A stretch of DNA of 64,000 nt from positions 3,096-67,095 of the forward strand of contig CAJULR010000015.1 in NCBI GenBank assembly GCA_910587375.1, in the 5' to 3' direction. This DNA comes from Candidatus Gastranaerophilales bacterium (lineage in GTDB: Bacteria > Cyanobacteriota > Vampirovibrionia > Gastranaerophilales > Gastranaerophilaceae). The notes beneath the pieces were generated by a model, which was not told where the DNA came from, searched no databases, and saw nothing but the letters and a program-made list of their open reading frames with translations. Both the position numbers and the translations under genes were made by a program. Shown one piece after another: positions 40,752-50,002 of the stretch (position 1 is the first letter of the stretch; the number at the start of each line of letters is the position of its first letter).

Positions 40752-42386
40752 ATGGCAAAAAATGATTTAGGCAAAAATTTAAACAAAGGGGAATATATCC
40801 TCCTAAAATCCAAAGATGACCTGACTTTAGAGCATAATAAAAATACGCCTTTATATAAGCTTACAGGGTTTTCAGGCACGGCAGGAGAAGCAATCCAAGA
40901 TTATAGCGGTAAAATTACCCTATTTGTCGACCCAAGATACCACATTCAGGCAGAGGCCCAAACAAAAGGTAAAAATGTTGAAGTTGTAAAGCTTGATATG
41001 AAAACAAGCTTAATTAACGCACTTAAAGCAGTTTTAAAGCCCGGAAGCACACTTTATGTCCCATCAAAATCCACAAAAATTTCCACCTTTAAAACCTTTA
41101 AAAAAGAATTAAAAAGCATAGAAATTTTGCCATATGACACGGAAGACGAGCCTGAAAACAGCGCCAAGATTGAAACTGTGCCGATTGAAATTTGCGGCAT
41201 AACATATGATAAAAAAATTGAAAAACTTAAACGTGCAATAAAAAACCATAACATTCTTTTAACAAGCCTTGAGGATGTTTCATATATTTTAAATTTAAGG
41301 TGTTACGATACGCCAAATACTTCTGTTATCAGGGCAAAAATGCTTGTAACGCCAAAAGAAGTGTATGTTTTTTCTGATTGCACCTTGCCAAAGCTGCAAA
41401 AAATCAAGGTTTTACCGCTCAAAAGTATGGAAAAAATCCTAAAAAAAGCGAACAGCGAAATTTTAATTGATGAAAATAACATCACATTAAACGATTTCAA
41501 TTTGGTGAAAAACCCTGTAGCGTTGAAGAAAAACCCTGTGGCCAAAATGGCTTCAATAAAAAACAGGGCAGAGATTGAACATTATAAAGAAGCCTTCAAA
41601 ATGCTCGATGAGGCGCTTTATGCCTTTAGGGAAAAGATTAAACCGGGGTTATCCGAATTTGAATTAAAAGAAATTTTTGAAAAAGAATTAACTACACATG
41701 GCGCCCTTGGGACAAGCTTTAAAACCATTTTAGCCGTTGGCGAAAACTCAAGCTCTATCCACTATTCAAGCTATTCAAAGGATAGAAAGATAAGGCCCGG
41801 GGAAATTTTGCTTCTTGATTGCGGCGGATATTACGAAGGAGGCTATGCAACAGACATTACAAGGGTTTTTGTTTGCCCGCCCGAAAACAAAACCAAAAAT
41901 TCATCCAAAAACCCCACAGACGCAAGGCAAAATATATCAAAAAAAGTGAAGGAAATTTACACGGCCGTCTTAAAAGCTCAATTAAACGTATATTTTGGCG
42001 ATTTTTCTGAAACAAAACCGATGGATGACCTTGCAAGAAAAATTTTAAAACCATATGAAAAACAAGGGTTCTCCTTCCCGCATTCATTAGGCCACGGGGT
42101 TGGAATTCCTGTCCACCAGGCACCACCCACCTTAACTCCAAACCCAAAACTCAATTGCCGCCTGCAAAATAATATGGTGTTTACAATTGAGCCCGGGCTT
42201 TATAACAGCACACAAAACAAAGGGGATTTTGGCATTCGTCTTGAAAACACAGTATATTACGACAAAAAGGCAGGCAAAAAGGTAAGTCTTTCAAGGTTTC
42301 CATATGAAGAAGCTTTGATTGATAAAACCATACTTACAAAAAAGGAATTAAAATGGCTTCAAGCCTGGCAGGAAGGCAAAATATAG
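40752..42386 (+). CDS. M24 family Xaa-Pro aminopeptidase
   Basis: 544 residues. N-terminal creatinase-like domain (to about 260) and a pita-bread catalytic domain whose five metal ligands are visible: LLLDCGG (Asp), ATDITRVF (Asp), SLGHGVGIPVH (His), FTIEPGLY (Glu) and IRLENT (Glu). It removes an N-terminal residue ahead of proline. It is longer than the compact PepQ/PepP enzymes (about 360-440). Followed after 9 bp by the RNA methylase, so likely co-transcribed. Confidence 0.9.
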   Translation: MAKNDLGKNLNKGEYILLKSKDDLTLEHNKNTPLYKLTGFSGTAGEAIQDYSGKITLFVDPRYHIQAEAQTKGKNVEVVKLDMKTSLINALKAVLKPGSTLYVPSKSTKISTFKTFKKELKSIEILPYDTEDEPENSAKIETVPIEICGITYDKKIEKLKRAIKNHNILLTSLEDVSYILNLRCYDTPNTSVIRAKMLVTPKEVYVFSDCTLPKLQKIKVLPLKSMEKILKKANSEILIDENNITLNDFNLVKNPVALKKNPVAKMASIKNRAEIEHYKEAFKMLDEALYAFREKIKPGLSEFELKEIFEKELTTHGALGTSFKTILAVGENSSSIHYSSYSKDRKIRPGEILLLDCGGYYEGGYATDITRVFVCPPENKTKNSSKNPTDARQNISKKVKEIYTAVLKAQLNVYFGDFSETKPMDDLARKILKPYEKQGFSFPHSLGHGVGIPVHQAPPTLTPNPKLNCRLQNNMVFTIEPGLYNSTQNKGDFGIRLENTVYYDKKAGKKVSLSRFPYEEALIDKTILTKKELKWLQAWQEGKI

Positions 42387-42395
42387 GAAAATAAA

Positions 42396-43163
42396 ATGAT
42401 TGAAATTACAAGTTTACAAAATAGTGTTGTAAAAGAGGTTGTAAAACTTCATCAAAAAAAATACAGAGAAGATTTTATAATTGTTGAAGGTGAAAAGGCC
42501 GTGACAGAAGCGTTTGACGCAGGTCTTAACATAAAATATATGTTTTCTTCAAATAAAACCATGCTTGAAAACTTTGAAGCAAAGTCCAAAGCCTCAAAAA
42601 AAACTTGTGCAGAAATTTATCTTGCAAATGAAAAGGTCATGGAAAAAATTTCAACAACAGAAAGCGCCCCGAATATGCTGGCTGTGGTGCAAAAGCCAAA
42701 CCATGCCTTATCAGATTTTAAAAAATTTCAAAAAATCGTACTTTTAGATGGCATAAAAGACGCAGGCAATTTAGGGACAATAATAAGAACTGCTGCGGCT
42801 TTTGGGGTTGATGGGATAATTTTATTTAACGAGTGCACGGATGAATTTTCTCCAAAAACAATCCGCTCCGCCGCCGGGAACATATTTAAAATTCCTGTTG
42901 TACACTGCCAAGGAGAGCAATTGAAAGAGTTCAAAAAAAGCCATAAAATGGTAGCAACGGTTGTTAATTCCAAAAATTTCATCCAAAATTTTGTCGCCAA
43001 AGGGCCGGTTATCATTATGTTTGGCTCTGAAGCAAACGGGCTTTGTAACGAATTATTAAGCTTAATGGATGAACCCTACACAATACCTATGAAAGATGGT
43101 GTAGAATCCCTGAATTTAGCAATTTCCGCAGGAATTGTTTTGTATGAAATTTTTAAACACTAG
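42396..43163 (+). CDS. SpoU/TrmH family RNA 2'-O-methyltransferase
   Basis: 255 residues, with N-terminal RNA-binding part (SLQNSVVKEVVKLHQKKYRE, EGEKAVTEA) and SPOUT domain: LDGIKDAGNLGTIIRTAAAFGVDGIIL (motif 1), VIIMFGSEANGL (motif 2), IPMKDGVESLNLAISAGIVLYEI (motif 3). Family members methylate ribose in rRNA or tRNA (RlmB, TsnR-like); target not determined. Confidence 0.92.
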   Translation: MIEITSLQNSVVKEVVKLHQKKYREDFIIVEGEKAVTEAFDAGLNIKYMFSSNKTMLENFEAKSKASKKTCAEIYLANEKVMEKISTTESAPNMLAVVQKPNHALSDFKKFQKIVLLDGIKDAGNLGTIIRTAAAFGVDGIILFNECTDEFSPKTIRSAAGNIFKIPVVHCQGEQLKEFKKSHKMVATVVNSKNFIQNFVAKGPVIIMFGSEANGLCNELLSLMDEPYTIPMKDGVESLNLAISAGIVLYEIFKH

Positions 43164-43255
43164 AGCTTAGAAATCTTTTATTGCATATTTTTAAAGATTA
43201 TTGTATTATTATTTTACGGCGTTTTGCCCTGATTGTTTTGAAAAAAAGGAACTTT

Positions 43256-43447
43256 ATGAGAGTATTTCCAATACATGCAAATCAGACTTATTTAAACAAC
43301 AGACTTCGTGTATTCGGACAAGGTTTCCCAAACAATACTCCAAAATTAAATCAACTTAATCAAAATGATGTTTTTGTTCGTTTGGCCGCCGCAAGTACAA
43401 AAGATGCCCGCATTGAAAAAGAATTAAATGATATGGGGCTTATCTAG
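43256..43447 (+). CDS. 63-residue protein with N-terminal FG motif
   Basis: Starts at the ATG at 43256 (AAGGAA 4-9 nt before). Begins MRVFPIHANQTYLNNRLRVFG and ends in a charged helix TKDARIEKELNDMGLI. An in-frame ATG at 43181 lacks a ribosome-binding site. The NQ/YL...FG type start recalls the N termini of the proteins at 5854 and 53473 in this window. Unknown function, probably lineage-specific. Confidence 0.5.
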   Translation: MRVFPIHANQTYLNNRLRVFGQGFPNNTPKLNQLNQNDVFVRLAAASTKDARIEKELNDMGLI

Positions 43448-43468
43448 TTTTTAGAGGAAAGAAACCCT

Positions 43469-44476
43469 ATGAAAATTGCTGTTATTGGGCTTGGTTGTTG
43501 GGGATTAGTATTAACAAAGTTATTAACAAATAACTTTGATGTCGTATATGGCTGGTCCAGAAAAGAGGATTTAAGCGACGAGCTTCTGCGCGCAAAAAAG
43601 GCTTCAAAACCTTTCAGCGTTGAACTTGATAAAAAAGTAAACATTACATCCGATATGAAAGAAGCAATTGATGGTGCAGACATCATTTTGCTTGTGGTTT
43701 CAACTTCTGCAATCCGCCCGGTGTGCAAACAGCTTAAAGAAGCAGGAATTAAGGATAATCAAATCCTTGTAAACACATCAAAAGGGCTTGAATTGCCTTC
43801 TCTAAAAAGAATGAGTGAAGTAATAAAGGATGAACTTCCAAACCAAAAATTTGCAATTCTCTCAGGCCCAACCCTTGCAAAAGAAGTGCTTGACGGATAT
43901 CCGACAGCCGCAACGGTTGCAGCGGACGACATTGAAGTGGCAAAGGCTGTCCAAAAGGCGCTCACCGTGAAGGATAAATTCCGTCTTTACACAAACACGG
44001 ATATTATCGGGGTTGAATTGGGCGGCAGCCTTAAAAACGTTATTGCAATAGCAGCAGGGTTTTTAGATGAGATGAATTTTGGAGATAACTCCAAAGGGGC
44101 GCTTTTGGCGCGCGGCATGGCAGAAATTGCCCGTGTTGCAGTACAATTGGGCGCAAACCCTTCAACCATGTGGGGTTTATCCGGCATGGGAGATTTAATT
44201 GCAACCTGCTCCAGCCACCTAAGCCGTAACAACACTGTTGGGCGTCTTTTGGCACAAGGCAAAAAAATTGATGATATCTTAGAAAGCCTTGGTTCTGTTG
44301 CAGAAGGCGTTAAAACATCAAAGGCCGTTTGTGAATTATCCGAAAAACTTGGAATTGAAACACCCATTTCAAATGCCATTTATAAAGCCGTTTATTCAAA
44401 AGAAAACTCAAGAGAAATTTTCTTAAACCTTATGAACAGACAATTAAAAGGCGAAGAAGAATTTTTGAAAAAATAA
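43469..44476 (+). CDS. gpsA: NAD(P)+ glycerol-3-phosphate dehydrogenase
   Basis: 335 residues. GLGCWGLVLTKLL is the Rossmann nucleotide loop (usually GAGSWG), followed by LLVVSTSAIRPV, NTSKGLE, LSGPTLAKEV, and ELGGSLKNVIAIAAG with the catalytic Lys. Reduces dihydroxyacetone phosphate to sn-glycerol-3-phosphate for phospholipids. 21 bp after the small FG-motif gene. A good terminator follows. Confidence 0.94.
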   Translation: MKIAVIGLGCWGLVLTKLLTNNFDVVYGWSRKEDLSDELLRAKKASKPFSVELDKKVNITSDMKEAIDGADIILLVVSTSAIRPVCKQLKEAGIKDNQILVNTSKGLELPSLKRMSEVIKDELPNQKFAILSGPTLAKEVLDGYPTAATVAADDIEVAKAVQKALTVKDKFRLYTNTDIIGVELGGSLKNVIAIAAGFLDEMNFGDNSKGALLARGMAEIARVAVQLGANPSTMWGLSGMGDLIATCSSHLSRNNTVGRLLAQGKKIDDILESLGSVAEGVKTSKAVCELSEKLGIETPISNAIYKAVYSKENSREIFLNLMNRQLKGEEEFLKK

Positions 44477-44491
44477 ATAAAATAGCTTTTA

Positions 44492-44536
44492 AAAATACGG
44501 CTTAAAAGCAAAACCGCGCTTTAGGCCGTATTTTTT
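44492..44536 (+). terminator. rho-independent terminator after gpsA
   Basis: AAAATACGGC (44492-44501) and GCCGTATTTT (44525-44534) with a T run to 44536; an inner AGC/GCT pairing adds to it. Confidence 0.85.
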
Positions 44537-44572
44537 ATCAATTTATTATGTAATTCAAAACAAACACTTTCG

Positions 44573-47500
44573 TTATTCGTCAATGTAAGATATGATTCTT
44601 TCGATGTTTTTAGAAATGCTGTTCAACTTGCTTTCAATGCCTTCAACCCTTGAAGCAAGGCTTTTTGTTTGGCTTGTATTATCATAGAACAAGTCAATAA
44701 ACGATTTAACATCGAACCCTTCGGATTGTTTTTGTAAAATAAGTGAAATTTTTTCATCCAATTCTTCAAGGCGCATTTCCTGAATTTTATATTTCTTTTG
44801 AACGCCCGCAAGCGCTTCTTCAACCCTTTGCGGTGCGCCATAGTCTTTTTCGCTTTGAACAAGTTTGGATGTCATACCCTCAAGGCTAAGTTTTTCTGTG
44901 TGTTCAATCTTTCTTGATAGAACATCCATAACCTTAGAAAGGTTTTCAAGCCTTGCATTTGTATTTTTAAGCCAGCCGCCAATGTTTTGGAAATCCGCCC
45001 CAATATTTTTATGGGATTTTTCAAGGCTTAATCTCATTTTTGCAAGGTCTGCTTCTAAATCAGCCATAGAGTATGAATTATCAGCCTTTTGCTCTATGCG
45101 GTTTATGATTTCATCAAGCCTGCCGCTTACGTTGTCTGAAAGTTTTGAAATTTGCCCCTCTTCAGAGTTTGCAGCATTCAGACCGTCTTTAAAATTATCG
45201 ATTATGGTGCTCACAATGCGCTCAGAAGCCTGATTTATCATCACTTCAAACTTTTGTGCATAATCATCGGAAGAGCCTTTGAATCCGTTTAGAATTTTTT
45301 CTGAATTATTGCGGACTTCTTCTCCAACCATATCTTTCAGAGCGTCTTTTAGGGAATTTAGTGCCTCAAACCTTTCGTTCACAACCATTCTTGTGGTCAC
45401 AAGGTCTTCGTTGAAAGAATTTATACGCTCTAAAGTGCTCACCTGGTTGCTTTGAATAGCATTTTTTAAATCTTCAATCAAAAACTCAACATTTTTCAGG
45501 TTTTCAAGTTTTTCATCCAAAACTCCTCTGAATTCATTTGCAGAGTTATTTTTAATATAAACCGTGTTTGAAAGAGCCTCTCCAACATTTTTTGAAATGT
45601 CTTCAATAATCGCTTCTTTCTTATCAAGTTTGTCAAAACCTTCTCTGATTTCAGCAAAAATATTGTCTTTCAAATATTCAAGCTGGGATAAAAGTTGGTC
45701 TAATTTTACGCTTGCAGCAACGTTTTGCGCGTCTTCTTCCTTGTCTGCGTCCGGTTTGAATACACTTACAATTTTGGCGATTTTTTGGATTACTTCCTTC
45801 ATCCTCAAATCCACATGGGATTTCATCTGCTTTGTGTATTCTTCCTTATCAACATTTGATTCAAGCAAAGACTGCACTTTGTCATCAATTCCCCTGATTA
45901 AACTTGGAGGAATTTCGCTGTTGCCGTTCAGGCTTATGTTTTCAAGTTTGAAAGACAATTCAGAGTTTAAATTTTGAATTTCATTTAAAAGCTCTTTACC
46001 ATTATGAATTTGTTGAAGGTTACATCTTTCAACCTTGTTTTCAATTTCAGCCAAAATTTCCTGCTGGTTTGTTTCGTTTAAAGACGCAACCGCAGTTTTT
46101 GGCGCATTATTTACAATAAGCCTTTCAAGTTTGCCATCCAACAATTCAAAGTTTGTCTTGCTGTTTTTGTTTATGCCCATAATACCTGCTAAAATATCGC
46201 TCTTCATTGAGCTTAAGGTTTCATGGGTTTGTAATTGGTTTAAGCTTATGGCGTCGTTAATTCTGTCAGTGCCTTCTTGCGTCAGCGTTTCGAAGGTAGA
46301 TTCCATAGAATTTAATTTGTCTTTAAATTTATCTTCATAATCGTTGATTTTTGCAAGAAGCTCATCAATATTGGTTTTGTGGTCATTAAATTCTTTTTCG
46401 ATGTTATAATTTATGTTCTCGATGGTTTCCATTATGTGATTTGACATATTTTGCAAATCAACTTTAACGCTGTCCCCGCCGAAATTTTTGCTTGTAATCT
46501 GTTCCACTTTTGAAGTTATGGTGTCAATTACCTGTGCAAAATGCTGTTTTAATTCCGTAATATTGGCTGAATTTTCAGACACAACGTGGTTTCTGAATAT
46601 TTCAAGTTTGTCTGCAATTTTTGGAACACTTGCATTTAATTGCTGGAGAACCTGAATGCTTGTGCCATCTTGAGCCTTTTCAAAATTTTCCCTTAAAGAG
46701 GCAATGGAAGAATTAACTTCGCTTGAAATTCCTGCCATCATATTTGAAAGCTGTTTAACAGAATCTGCAGATTGAAGAGTTTCGACACATCTTGAAATCT
46801 TATCTAAAGGTTCTTCAAAAGCCTTCATTGAATTGCTGCCCTCAAGGGAAGCCATTCTTTCTGAAAGACCTGAAAGTTCCGTTTTTAAAAGCTCTACGGC
46901 GTTTACAAGATGTTGTTTTTCGTTTTCTTCCTGGGTGCGAATTGCATCTTCAATTTTCCCCAACTGGCTTTGAATAAAATCGTGGCTCAATTCAAGGGTT
47001 TCAGCATTGCTTTTAATAATACTTTTTGCAACATCATCAATATTTGTGTTAGAAGACATATTTACAATAACATTTTTCAGGTTTTGATAGTCTTCATTTA
47101 AATTGTGAAGCTGCATTTTGATTTCTTCCGTGCGGCCTGTAATGCCGTCAGTCACGGTCGTATAAACCTTTTGAACTTCTCCTGCAAGCTGTGCCAGGTT
47201 GTTGTTGATGTTGCTTGTTTCAACGTTTAATTTTTCGCCAACTTCAGAATAGCTTTTGTTTATAATATCCACAATGTCTGCAAACTTTGTGATGATTTCA
47301 TCTTTTGAATAAGTTGCAGTGTCACGAACCTCTGTGAAAAGGTTTTTAATGTCGGTTCTTATTTCTTCAAGCGTGCCTAAATTTAAAATGTTCAGTTTTG
47401 ATTCAATATTTGTAATTGTAAGCCTGAACTGCTCTTTATTATCAAGGTCATTTTTTTCAATATAGGCTTTAAGGTCAGATAAAAACGAGGTTAAGATTGT

Positions 47501-48178
47501 TACTTTTTCATTGATATAGTTTGTATCTTCCTTTGTAGAAAGGCTATTCAACCTTGTTGAAAAAGCGTCAATCCTATCGCCCGCAGATGTTATAATTTGG
47601 GAATTTTTAATAATTTCATCAAGCTGATATCTTATTTGATTTAATTCTTCTTTTTGGCTGAAAGACTGTACCTGGGTTAAAAATTCAGCAAAATTTTTGT
47701 TCAAAGTGGCAGTAATGTTGTCAAAACCACGTGAAAACGCCGCAAATTCATTGCTTAACTTCACCATTTCTGCTGCGGTGCCTGAAGTTCTAAGAGCGTC
47801 AATATTTTGCGCAAACTTCTGCATTTGAAGCTCTTGATTGTTCATTTTTGTGTATAGAGAATTCAGGTCGGTAGCAATTTTTGATATTTGCATATCAAAT
47901 TTAGGGTTTGAAATTTGGGCGGTTGCGGTTTTAATTGTATCTTCAAAGCCAAAAAGCATTTCCTGGATGGAACCGTGCCTTTCTTCGGCCGTTTTCCTTA
48001 TTTCGTTTGAAATAATTTGAAGCATTTTTTCACTTGAAAGGTTTGTTTGGTTTTCAAACCTTTGAAGCATAGTGTTAAAAGCGTTGTTAATTTCAGCAGG
48101 CGTTAAAGAAGGTTTGTTGTATAAGCCTCTTATAGCGTCTGTTAACTGCTCTACTCTAATCTCTAAATTATCCGCCAT
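44573..48178 (-). CDS. giant coiled-coil protein, unknown
   Basis: 1201 residues, no signal peptide or membrane segment. After an N-terminal part LEIRVEQLTDAIRGLYNKPSLTPAEINNAF, almost the whole protein is heptad-like helix (I/L at a/d positions, repeated LNSL, IENIN, LEKSHKN), low in Pro and Gly. Composition resembles cytoskeletal or chemoreceptor-like rods, but no signalling, ATPase or DNA-binding motif is visible. Its own terminator-separated unit, at the end of a convergent pair with gpsA. Perhaps a polar scaffold or cell-shape filament; this is a guess. Confidence 0.6.
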   Translation of the reverse strand: MADNLEIRVEQLTDAIRGLYNKPSLTPAEINNAFNTMLQRFENQTNLSSEKMLQIISNEIRKTAEERHGSIQEMLFGFEDTIKTATAQISNPKFDMQISKIATDLNSLYTKMNNQELQMQKFAQNIDALRTSGTAAEMVKLSNEFAAFSRGFDNITATLNKNFAEFLTQVQSFSQKEELNQIRYQLDEIIKNSQIITSAGDRIDAFSTRLNSLSTKEDTNYINEKVTILTSFLSDLKAYIEKNDLDNKEQFRLTITNIESKLNILNLGTLEEIRTDIKNLFTEVRDTATYSKDEIITKFADIVDIINKSYSEVGEKLNVETSNINNNLAQLAGEVQKVYTTVTDGITGRTEEIKMQLHNLNEDYQNLKNVIVNMSSNTNIDDVAKSIIKSNAETLELSHDFIQSQLGKIEDAIRTQEENEKQHLVNAVELLKTELSGLSERMASLEGSNSMKAFEEPLDKISRCVETLQSADSVKQLSNMMAGISSEVNSSIASLRENFEKAQDGTSIQVLQQLNASVPKIADKLEIFRNHVVSENSANITELKQHFAQVIDTITSKVEQITSKNFGGDSVKVDLQNMSNHIMETIENINYNIEKEFNDHKTNIDELLAKINDYEDKFKDKLNSMESTFETLTQEGTDRINDAISLNQLQTHETLSSMKSDILAGIMGINKNSKTNFELLDGKLERLIVNNAPKTAVASLNETNQQEILAEIENKVERCNLQQIHNGKELLNEIQNLNSELSFKLENISLNGNSEIPPSLIRGIDDKVQSLLESNVDKEEYTKQMKSHVDLRMKEVIQKIAKIVSVFKPDADKEEDAQNVAASVKLDQLLSQLEYLKDNIFAEIREGFDKLDKKEAIIEDISKNVGEALSNTVYIKNNSANEFRGVLDEKLENLKNVEFLIEDLKNAIQSNQVSTLERINSFNEDLVTTRMVVNERFEALNSLKDALKDMVGEEVRNNSEKILNGFKGSSDDYAQKFEVMINQASERIVSTIIDNFKDGLNAANSEEGQISKLSDNVSGRLDEIINRIEQKADNSYSMADLEADLAKMRLSLEKSHKNIGADFQNIGGWLKNTNARLENLSKVMDVLSRKIEHTEKLSLEGMTSKLVQSEKDYGAPQRVEEALAGVQKKYKIQEMRLEELDEKISLILQKQSEGFDVKSFIDLFYDNTSQTKSLASRVEGIESKLNSISKNIERIISYIDE

Positions 48179-48277
48179 CTTTTTTAAAACCTAAAATCCT
48201 ATAAAATCCCCTAATTTTAAACAACATTTTAATACAAAAGCATTCCGCATTTCCACCTTTGTATAGTTTTGTTTACA

Positions 48278-48296
48278 ATCTTAAAGAATTTAAGAT
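48278..48296. repeat. 19-bp palindrome between operons
   Basis: ATCTTAAA-GAA-TTTAAGAT, perfect, in the 192-bp gap between the coiled-coil gene start and the udg stop. Its position about 100 bp ahead of the coiled-coil gene would suit an operator. Confidence 0.4.
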
Positions 48297-48304
48297 GGGA
48301 AACA

Positions 48305-48340
48305 AAAATCCTCTAAAACATTTAAGATTTAGAGGATTTT
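48305..48340 (-). terminator. terminator of the glmU-prs-udg operon
   Basis: Perfect 13-bp stem AAAATCCTCTAAA (48305-48317)/TTTAGAGGATTTT (48328-48340), 10-nt loop; on the minus strand it runs into TTTTTG, 31 bp after the udg stop. Confidence 0.85.
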
Positions 48341-48370
48341 AAATTCTGTTATATACGCTTAACAAAAAGC

Positions 48371-48973
48371 CTAAGCTTCCGCATTATGTACAATAGTTTC
48401 CTGCATTGATAATTGTTTTATCATCTTCAAATCTTTTAACATTAAATCTCTTGGAGAACCAGCTTCAAGAGAATGGTTTCTTAAAAGATACGAGGGATGG
48501 AAAATCGGAATGAAAACAGTGCCTTTAGAGCCTTTAAAGATTTTGCCTCTGGCTTTTGTAATTGTGTAGCCTTTTATAAAGCTCTCCAAAGCCGTTGCCC
48601 CGCAAAGGATAATGATTTTGGGTTTAATTGTGTCCATCTGGAATTTTAAATATGGAGCACAAGCCTTTTTCTCATCAATTTCAGGCTTTCTGTTATTTGG
48701 CGGACGGCATTTTAATGTATTACAAATGTAAACATCTTTTTGCCTTTCAATCCCGGCTTTTTTGAAAAATTCATCCAAAAGTTTGCCTGCACGGCCGACA
48801 AAAGGGACACCCAATCTATCTTCATCTGCGCCCGGGGCTTCGCCTATAAGCATAATTTTTGCCTCAGGATTACCGTCAGAAAATACAAGGTTTGTTCTTG
48901 TGGAGCACAAAGGACAGCCCTTGCAGCCTTGCAGTTTTTCTTTTAATTCATTTAATGATTCTTTTACACCCAT
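48371..48973 (-). CDS. family 4 uracil-DNA glycosylase
   Basis: 200 residues. GEAPGADEDRLGVPFVGRAGKLLD is the catalytic/uracil pocket motif; four Cys for the [4Fe-4S] cluster are present (GCKGCPLC region, KCRPP, KACAPYL); HPSYLLRN is the DNA-contact motif. Removes uracil from DNA in base-excision repair. Its ATG overlaps the prs stop by one base (TAATG), so translation is coupled. Confidence 0.92.
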   Translation of the reverse strand: MGVKESLNELKEKLQGCKGCPLCSTRTNLVFSDGNPEAKIMLIGEAPGADEDRLGVPFVGRAGKLLDEFFKKAGIERQKDVYICNTLKCRPPNNRKPEIDEKKACAPYLKFQMDTIKPKIIILCGATALESFIKGYTITKARGKIFKGSKGTVFIPIFHPSYLLRNHSLEAGSPRDLMLKDLKMIKQLSMQETIVHNAEA

Positions 48974-49989
48974 TAGCTTTGATATTCCTTTTCAAAACCA
49001 AACAGTGAACTTACGGACTGGTCATCGTGAATTCTTGAAATAGCTTCGCCCAACAAAGGTGCAACGGATAATTGCGTAATTTTTGTCGGGATAAATTCAT
49101 TCTTGTCCAAAGGAATTGTGTTCGTAACAATAACTTCCTTAATTGGCGCTTCATCCAGCCTTTTTAGGGCAGGGCCTGAGAACACAGGGTGCACAGCACA
49201 AACATAAACATCTTTTGCGCCCTCTCTTTTTAAGAGTTTTGCCGCTTCACAGATTGTTCCTGCCGTATCAATCATATCGTCAAACATCACGCAAACTTTG
49301 TCTTTAACATCACCTATAACATGGTCTGCAACGGCAACGTTGTGCTGTGTTCTTCTTTTATCAATAATTGCAAGAGGACATTCCATAGCCTTTGCAAAAG
49401 CTCTTGTTCTTTGAACTCCGCCTGTATCAGGAGAAACCGCCACAAGCTCATCTTTTGGAAGATTTAATTTCTTCATATAGTTTACAATAATAGGCGTTGC
49501 GTAAATGTGGTCAACAAGAATGTTGAAAAAGCCTTGAATTTGGCCTGTGTGAAGGTCCATAGCAAGAACCCTGTCTGCACCTGCGGTTGTCAAAAGGTCT
49601 GCAACCAATTTGGCCGTAATTGCTTCCCTTCCTGAGGTTTTTCTATCTTGTCTTGCATAGCCGTAATAAGGAATAACGGCTGTAATAGTTTTCGCAGAAG
49701 CCCTTTTAAACGCGTCAATTATGATTAAAAGCTCCATTAAATTTTCGTTAACAGGATTGCACAATGGCTGAACCACAAAAACATCATCACCCCTTATTGA
49801 ATCCTGAATTTGAACATAAATTTCTCCGTCAGAGAAATTTTTTATTATCATAGGCCCAACTGTCGTCCCCAAATAATCGGCAATTTCTTGTGCCAAAACT
49901 GAATTCGAACGTCCGCAAAAGAGTTTGATTTCATGTGTGGGGAGCACATTTTTCTCTCTTGCAGGCATAGTTTCAAGCCCTAATTTCAT
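48973..49989 (-). CDS. prs: ribose-phosphate pyrophosphokinase
   Basis: 338 residues with a short extra N terminus. FSDGEIYVQIQDSIRGDDVFVVQ, the ATP region YYGYARQDRKTSGREAITAK, catalytic LAMDLHTGQIQGFF, and PRPP loop VMFDDMIDTAGT are all present. Makes PRPP for nucleotides, His and Trp. Lies 13 bp downstream of glmU, an association common in Gram-positive bacteria and cyanobacterial relatives. Confidence 0.96.
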   Translation of the reverse strand: MKLGLETMPAREKNVLPTHEIKLFCGRSNSVLAQEIADYLGTTVGPMIIKNFSDGEIYVQIQDSIRGDDVFVVQPLCNPVNENLMELLIIIDAFKRASAKTITAVIPYYGYARQDRKTSGREAITAKLVADLLTTAGADRVLAMDLHTGQIQGFFNILVDHIYATPIIVNYMKKLNLPKDELVAVSPDTGGVQRTRAFAKAMECPLAIIDKRRTQHNVAVADHVIGDVKDKVCVMFDDMIDTAGTICEAAKLLKREGAKDVYVCAVHPVFSGPALKRLDEAPIKEVIVTNTIPLDKNEFIPTKITQLSVAPLLGEAISRIHDDQSVSSLFGFEKEYQS

Positions 49990-50002
49990 TTCAATCTCCT
50001 TT

